Assembly (NCBI GenBank): GCA_964354135.1
Contig: CAYGZA010000359.1
Location: forward strand, 1 to 6,197
DNA from: CAYGZA01 sp964354135
Lineage (GTDB): Bacteria > Planctomycetota > Planctomycetia > Pirellulales > Thermoguttaceae
DNA length: 6,197 nt
Reading direction: 5' to 3'
A program made the position numbers and the translations under genes. The notes beneath the pieces were generated by a model, which was given only the letters and a program-made list of their open reading frames with translations, had not been told where the DNA came from and ran no database searches. Shown piece after piece: positions 5,501 to 6,197 of the stretch (position 1 is the first letter of the stretch; each line of letters starts with the position of its first letter).

Positions 5501-6197
5501 GGCGTGGACCTGCTGCCGGCGAGCGACACGGGCGTCTCCAGTAGCGACGACATCACCCGTCTGGACAACAGCGCGGTGGACAAGACGCTGGAGTTTGACG
5601 TGTCCGGAACGCTTCCTGGCGCGACCGTTGCAGTCTTCGCGGACGGCACGGAGATCGGCAGCGCCGTGGCCGTCGGCACCACCACGACGGTTACGACGAA
5701 CGGCGCGTACGATCTGGCGGACGGCAGCCGCTCGATCACCGCCCGGCAGACGGAGCCGGGCAAGTTTCAGTCGAGCGATTCCGCCCCATTGACGATCGCG
5801 ATCAAGACCTCGATTCCCTCGATCGACATCGTGGACGTGACACCCGACCCGCGCACGAGTGCCGTGAGCAGCATCACGACCGTCTTCAGCGACGCGGTTT
5901 ACGGATTCGACCTGGCCGACCTCGCGCTTACCCGCAACGCAGGCGTGAACCTGCTCACGGCCAGCCAGACGCTCACGACCGTGGACAACATCCATTGGAC
6001 GTTGGGGAACCTGAGCGGCCTCACCGGGACCGTCGGGACATACGTCCTGACCCTCACCGCGGCCGGGTCTGGCATCGTCGATACGGCGGGGAACGCCATC
6101 GCCGTCGACGCTGCGGACGACTGGCTCGTGAACCCGGCGACTTTCACCGGCACCGCCGGCAACGACAAGTACGAGTTCATCGCGGCCGGCGCGGTCG
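2414..6197 (+). CDS. Large multidomain subtilisin-like (S8) serine protease with P domain, SdrD-like B repeats and Ig-like modules; 3'-truncated by window edge
   Basis: The frame is open without a stop from ATG 2414 to the right edge, giving 1261 visible residues. In order it holds an Arg-rich leader with LEPLETRTLLS (41-51); a linker with no recognisable I9 propeptide (52-145); an S8 catalytic domain (about 137-415) with Asp164 in IVDTG, His207 in DGHGSN, oxyanion Asn307 in SAGNS and Ser392 in GTSQAAPH; a B-type domain (469-708) split by a P domain (about 512-648); three B repeats (713-812, 818-917, 922-1021); two Ig-like modules (1024-1133, 1137-1241); and a GND-type start (TGTAGND, 1245-1251). 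The protease should be active, since all catalytic residues are present. B repeats and Ig-like modules in known surface proteins form stalks or adhesive parts, and P domains stabilise or regulate subtilases, so an extracellular or surface-displayed protease is inferred. Substrate and partners are unknown. The alternative start at 2453 would lose 13 residues. Confidence 0.93.
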   Translation, partial: MAKLWAIVGRFAGMGGRRQFRRRGAVPRRGRGSLPSRTARLEPLETRTLLSIGVPGDKLGLKHPEAAPAADFSAILLPDASQDPTVPPGHISQARVDDVLKTLTTTGSPTELVYLQGEEMPQDPNEVILPQTDVSGPLVNVDDFRADPRFAGIDGSGFATVIVDTGIDLNHPFFGPDNDLNGIADRIVYSYDFSRNNDPDASDVDGHGSNVASIAASSDTTYTGMAPGANIIALKVFPDSGGGAATTDIEEALQWVVANAATYNIASVNLSLGDSTNNRFTQDTGYLSDEFAALVAMNVIPVVSAGNSFYPSSQMGVSYPASDANSVAVGAVYSRNAGGFTYTDGARAYSTVADVITPFSQRHPYLMHVMAPGAPITGANQSGGTATYHGTSQAAPHIAGIAALAQQLAVQELGRRLTLDEFRSLLAKTAVTVHDGDDENDNVTNTGLDFPRVDVLALGNGIRNMVPGSIRGQAFNDQNGDGNKAGDPPLPGWTVYLDSNNNGALDSGTPSFNATDIPKPIADKDILRSNLAVGGSLGPITDVNVQLNVTHTYDTDLDVYLYGPSGTRIELFTDVGGGGDNFTNTVLDDEAATSITAGTAPFAGTYRPEGLLSRLDGEDPNGTWQLQVSDDAGNDVGTLNSWSLTVSYAEQSQITGPDGTYQLNNLPAGTYVVREVPQAGWTRTAPASGFHNVTVTAGQVTADVDFGNFQSISLSGQKFNDLNGNGAKDAGEPGLEGWTIFLDQNQNGTLDAGEPSTTTGTDGSFSLTNVTPGSYRVAEVLQAGWTQTAPASGYHSVTVTAGQTVQDIDFGNQALPGEIRGIKWNDLDGDGTKDDGEPGLESWTIYLDQNQNGTLDAGEPSPVTEANGGYALANLEAGSYRVAEVQQAGWTQTLPAAGYHSVTVNPGQTVQNVDFGNFQPAEIRGMKWNDLNGDGVKDAGEPGLESWTIYLDQNQNGTLDAGEPSTITGAGGTYALANVGAGSRRVAEVPQAGWAQTFPAAGYHSVTVSPAQIVPDIDFGNRAVTPAPTGVDLLPASDTGVSSSDDITRLDNSAVDKTLEFDVSGTLPGATVAVFADGTEIGSAVAVGTTTTVTTNGAYDLADGSRSITARQTEPGKFQSSDSAPLTIAIKTSIPSIDIVDVTPDPRTSAVSSITTVFSDAVYGFDLADLALTRNAGVNLLTASQTLTTVDNIHWTLGNLSGLTGTVGTYVLTLTAAGSGIVDTAGNAIAVDAADDWLVNPATFTGTAGNDKYEFIAAGAV
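2822..3658 (+). other. Subtilase (S8) catalytic domain
   Basis: Residues about 137-415 contain the whole subtilase fold signature. The Asp box is FATVIVDTGIDLNHPFF (Asp164), the His box is DVDGHGSNVASIAA (His207), the substrate-binding strand is NIASVNLSLG, the oxyanion-hole box is VIPVVSAGNS (Asn307), and the Ser box is YHGTSQAAPHIAGIAALAQ (Ser392). The His box has Ser-Asn where most subtilases have Thr-His (GHGTHVAG). Those positions are not part of the catalytic triad, so activity should be retained. Confidence 0.92.
3818..4537 (+). other. First SdrD/Cna-B-like domain, split in two by an inserted P domain
   Basis: Residues 469-511 (SIRGQAFNDQNGDG..., then GWTVYLDSNNNGALDSGTPS) match the first half of the later B repeats. 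Residues 654-708 (from ITGPDGTYQLNNLPAGTY to DVDFGN) match their second half. In the uninterrupted repeats the two halves are joined by only a few residues, whereas here about 140 residues intervene. The two Asp/Asn-Gly loops resemble EF-hand-like calcium loops of Sdr B domains, but the first is degenerate (NKAGDPP instead of KDAGEPG). Confidence 0.8.
3947..4357 (+). other. P domain (proprotein-convertase type) inserted in the first B domain
   Basis: Residues about 512-648 run from NATDIPKPIADKD through ITDVNVQLNVTHTYDTDLDV, YLYGPSGTRIELFTDVGGGG, DNFTNTVLDDEA and FAGTYRPEGLLSRLDGEDPN to GTWQLQVSDDAGNDVGTLNS and WSLTVSY. This is the classic P-domain series: DLDV-Y-L-PSGT strand, GG-DNF, the YRPEG-L turn, and the closing NGTW-L-V-D-A--D-G-L--WSL. 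P domains normally follow a subtilase catalytic domain and support its folding or stability; here one lies about 100 residues after it. Confidence 0.88.
4550..4849 (+). repeat. B repeat 2 (SdrD/Cna-B-like, 100 residues)
   Basis: Residues 713-812 run from SLSGQKFNDLNGNG to DIDFGN. The repeat contains two EF-hand-like loops, NDLNGNGAKDAGE and LDQNQNGTLDAGE, then a TDGSFSLTNV strand, GSYRVAEV and AGWTQT. Its core from 4607 differs from repeat 3 at only 5 of 71 bases. It is the first uninterrupted copy. Confidence 0.85.
4865..5164 (+). repeat. B repeat 3 (SdrD/Cna-B-like, 100 residues)
   Basis: Residues 818-917 run from EIRGIKWNDLDGDG to NVDFGN, with period 315 bp relative to repeat 2 and 312 bp relative to repeat 4. 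The core block E837-P860 is identical in protein sequence to E941-P964 of repeat 4, and the 71-bp DNA differs at three bases, all synonymous. Confidence 0.85.
5177..5476 (+). repeat. B repeat 4 (SdrD/Cna-B-like, 100 residues)
   Basis: Residues 922-1021 run from EIRGMKWNDLNGDG to DIDFGN. The first half is nearly the same as repeat 3, but the second half has drifted at positions constant in the others: GSRRVAEV for GSYRVAEV, GWAQT for GWTQT, and PAQIVPD for GQTVQD. It is the last copy and joins the Ig-like part through VTPAPTG. Confidence 0.85.
5483..5812 (+). other. Ig-like module (Big type)
   Basis: Residues 1024-1133 begin PAPTGVDLLPASDTGVSSSD, followed by DDITRLDN, LEFDVSGTLPGATVAVFADG, and LADGSRSITARQTEPG. 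The pattern, with a SD-G-S--D-IT start, a V-G--PGATV-V--DG strand pair and a LADG-hairpin, is typical of bacterial Ig-like domains that repeat in large surface proteins. A structural or spacer role is inferred. Confidence 0.7.
5822..6136 (+). other. Second beta-rich (Ig-like / SbsA-like) module
   Basis: Residues 1137-1241 (IDIVDVTPDPRTSAVSSITT, VFSDAVYGFDLADLALTRN, LTLTAAGSGIVDTAGNAI) show the order 'DVTPDPR--V--I---FS--V-GFDL-DL-LTR-G------L-GL---GTY-LTL-A--SGI-D-AGN'. This is the pattern of Ig-like domains found towards the C-termini of large exported bacterial proteins. Its role is structural by inference. Confidence 0.6.
6143..6197 (+). other. Start of a GND-type (RTX-like) segment, cut by window edge
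   Basis: The last 18 residues (F1244-V1261) read FTGTAGNDKYEFIAAGAV. The G-T-x-GND-x-(Y/F)-x-F pattern is how many RTX-like calcium-binding or beta-roll tails begin. Only one unit is visible, so this is a tentative reading. Confidence 0.35.

Noticed and set aside
4892..5995. A 367-codon minus-strand frame with internal repeats
   Set aside because: Its repeats (such as LARVERAVLVLIEIDRPALE) are simply the reverse complement of the B repeats, so it is a shadow of the protease.

Overview
The window is GC-rich and carries two long genes transcribed away from each other across a 297-bp intergenic region. Both genes run off the window, so a caller that needs a start and a stop inside the window would miss both. 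The organism is most likely a planctomycete. The main evidence is the N-terminus of the right-hand protein, an Arg-rich leader ending in LEPLETRTLLS, which resembles the LEPR-XLL motif typical of large planctomycetal surface or secreted proteins. The mix of SdrD-like B repeats, a P domain and Ig-like modules, and the long glycoside hydrolase next door, fit the same group. This assignment is an inference from sequence style, not from a marker gene.

Left part (2116 down to 1, minus strand): an exported GH127 (DUF1680-type) glycoside hydrolase, probably a zinc-dependent beta-L-arabinofuranosidase. 705 residues are visible, and the 3' end lies outside the window. It has a signal peptide, the whole catalytic cysteine/glutamate constellation of the family, the beta-rich C-terminal part, and the start of an additional discoidin-like C-terminal segment.

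Middle (2117-2413): a divergent intergenic region with no gene. It holds a good Shine-Dalgarno site for each flanking gene and several inverted repeats. One 9-bp element, TTGCCCCCA, occurs twice, each copy paired with an inverse TGGGG(G) arm.

Right part (2414 to the window end, plus strand): a very large multidomain subtilisin-like (S8) serine protease, with 1261 residues visible and the C-terminus outside the window. In order it has a LEPR-XLL-like leader, an S8 catalytic domain with complete Asp/His/Asn/Ser machinery, one SdrD/Cna-B-like domain interrupted by a P domain (proprotein-convertase type), three further B repeats of about 100 residues that are highly similar at the DNA level, two Ig-like modules, and the beginning of a GND-type (RTX-like) segment at the edge.

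Both proteins look exported. One would act on plant- or algal-type arabinosides and the other on proteins at the cell surface or outside the cell. Nothing in the window shows that they share a pathway. The most unusual item is the P domain inserted inside a B-type repeat of the protease.
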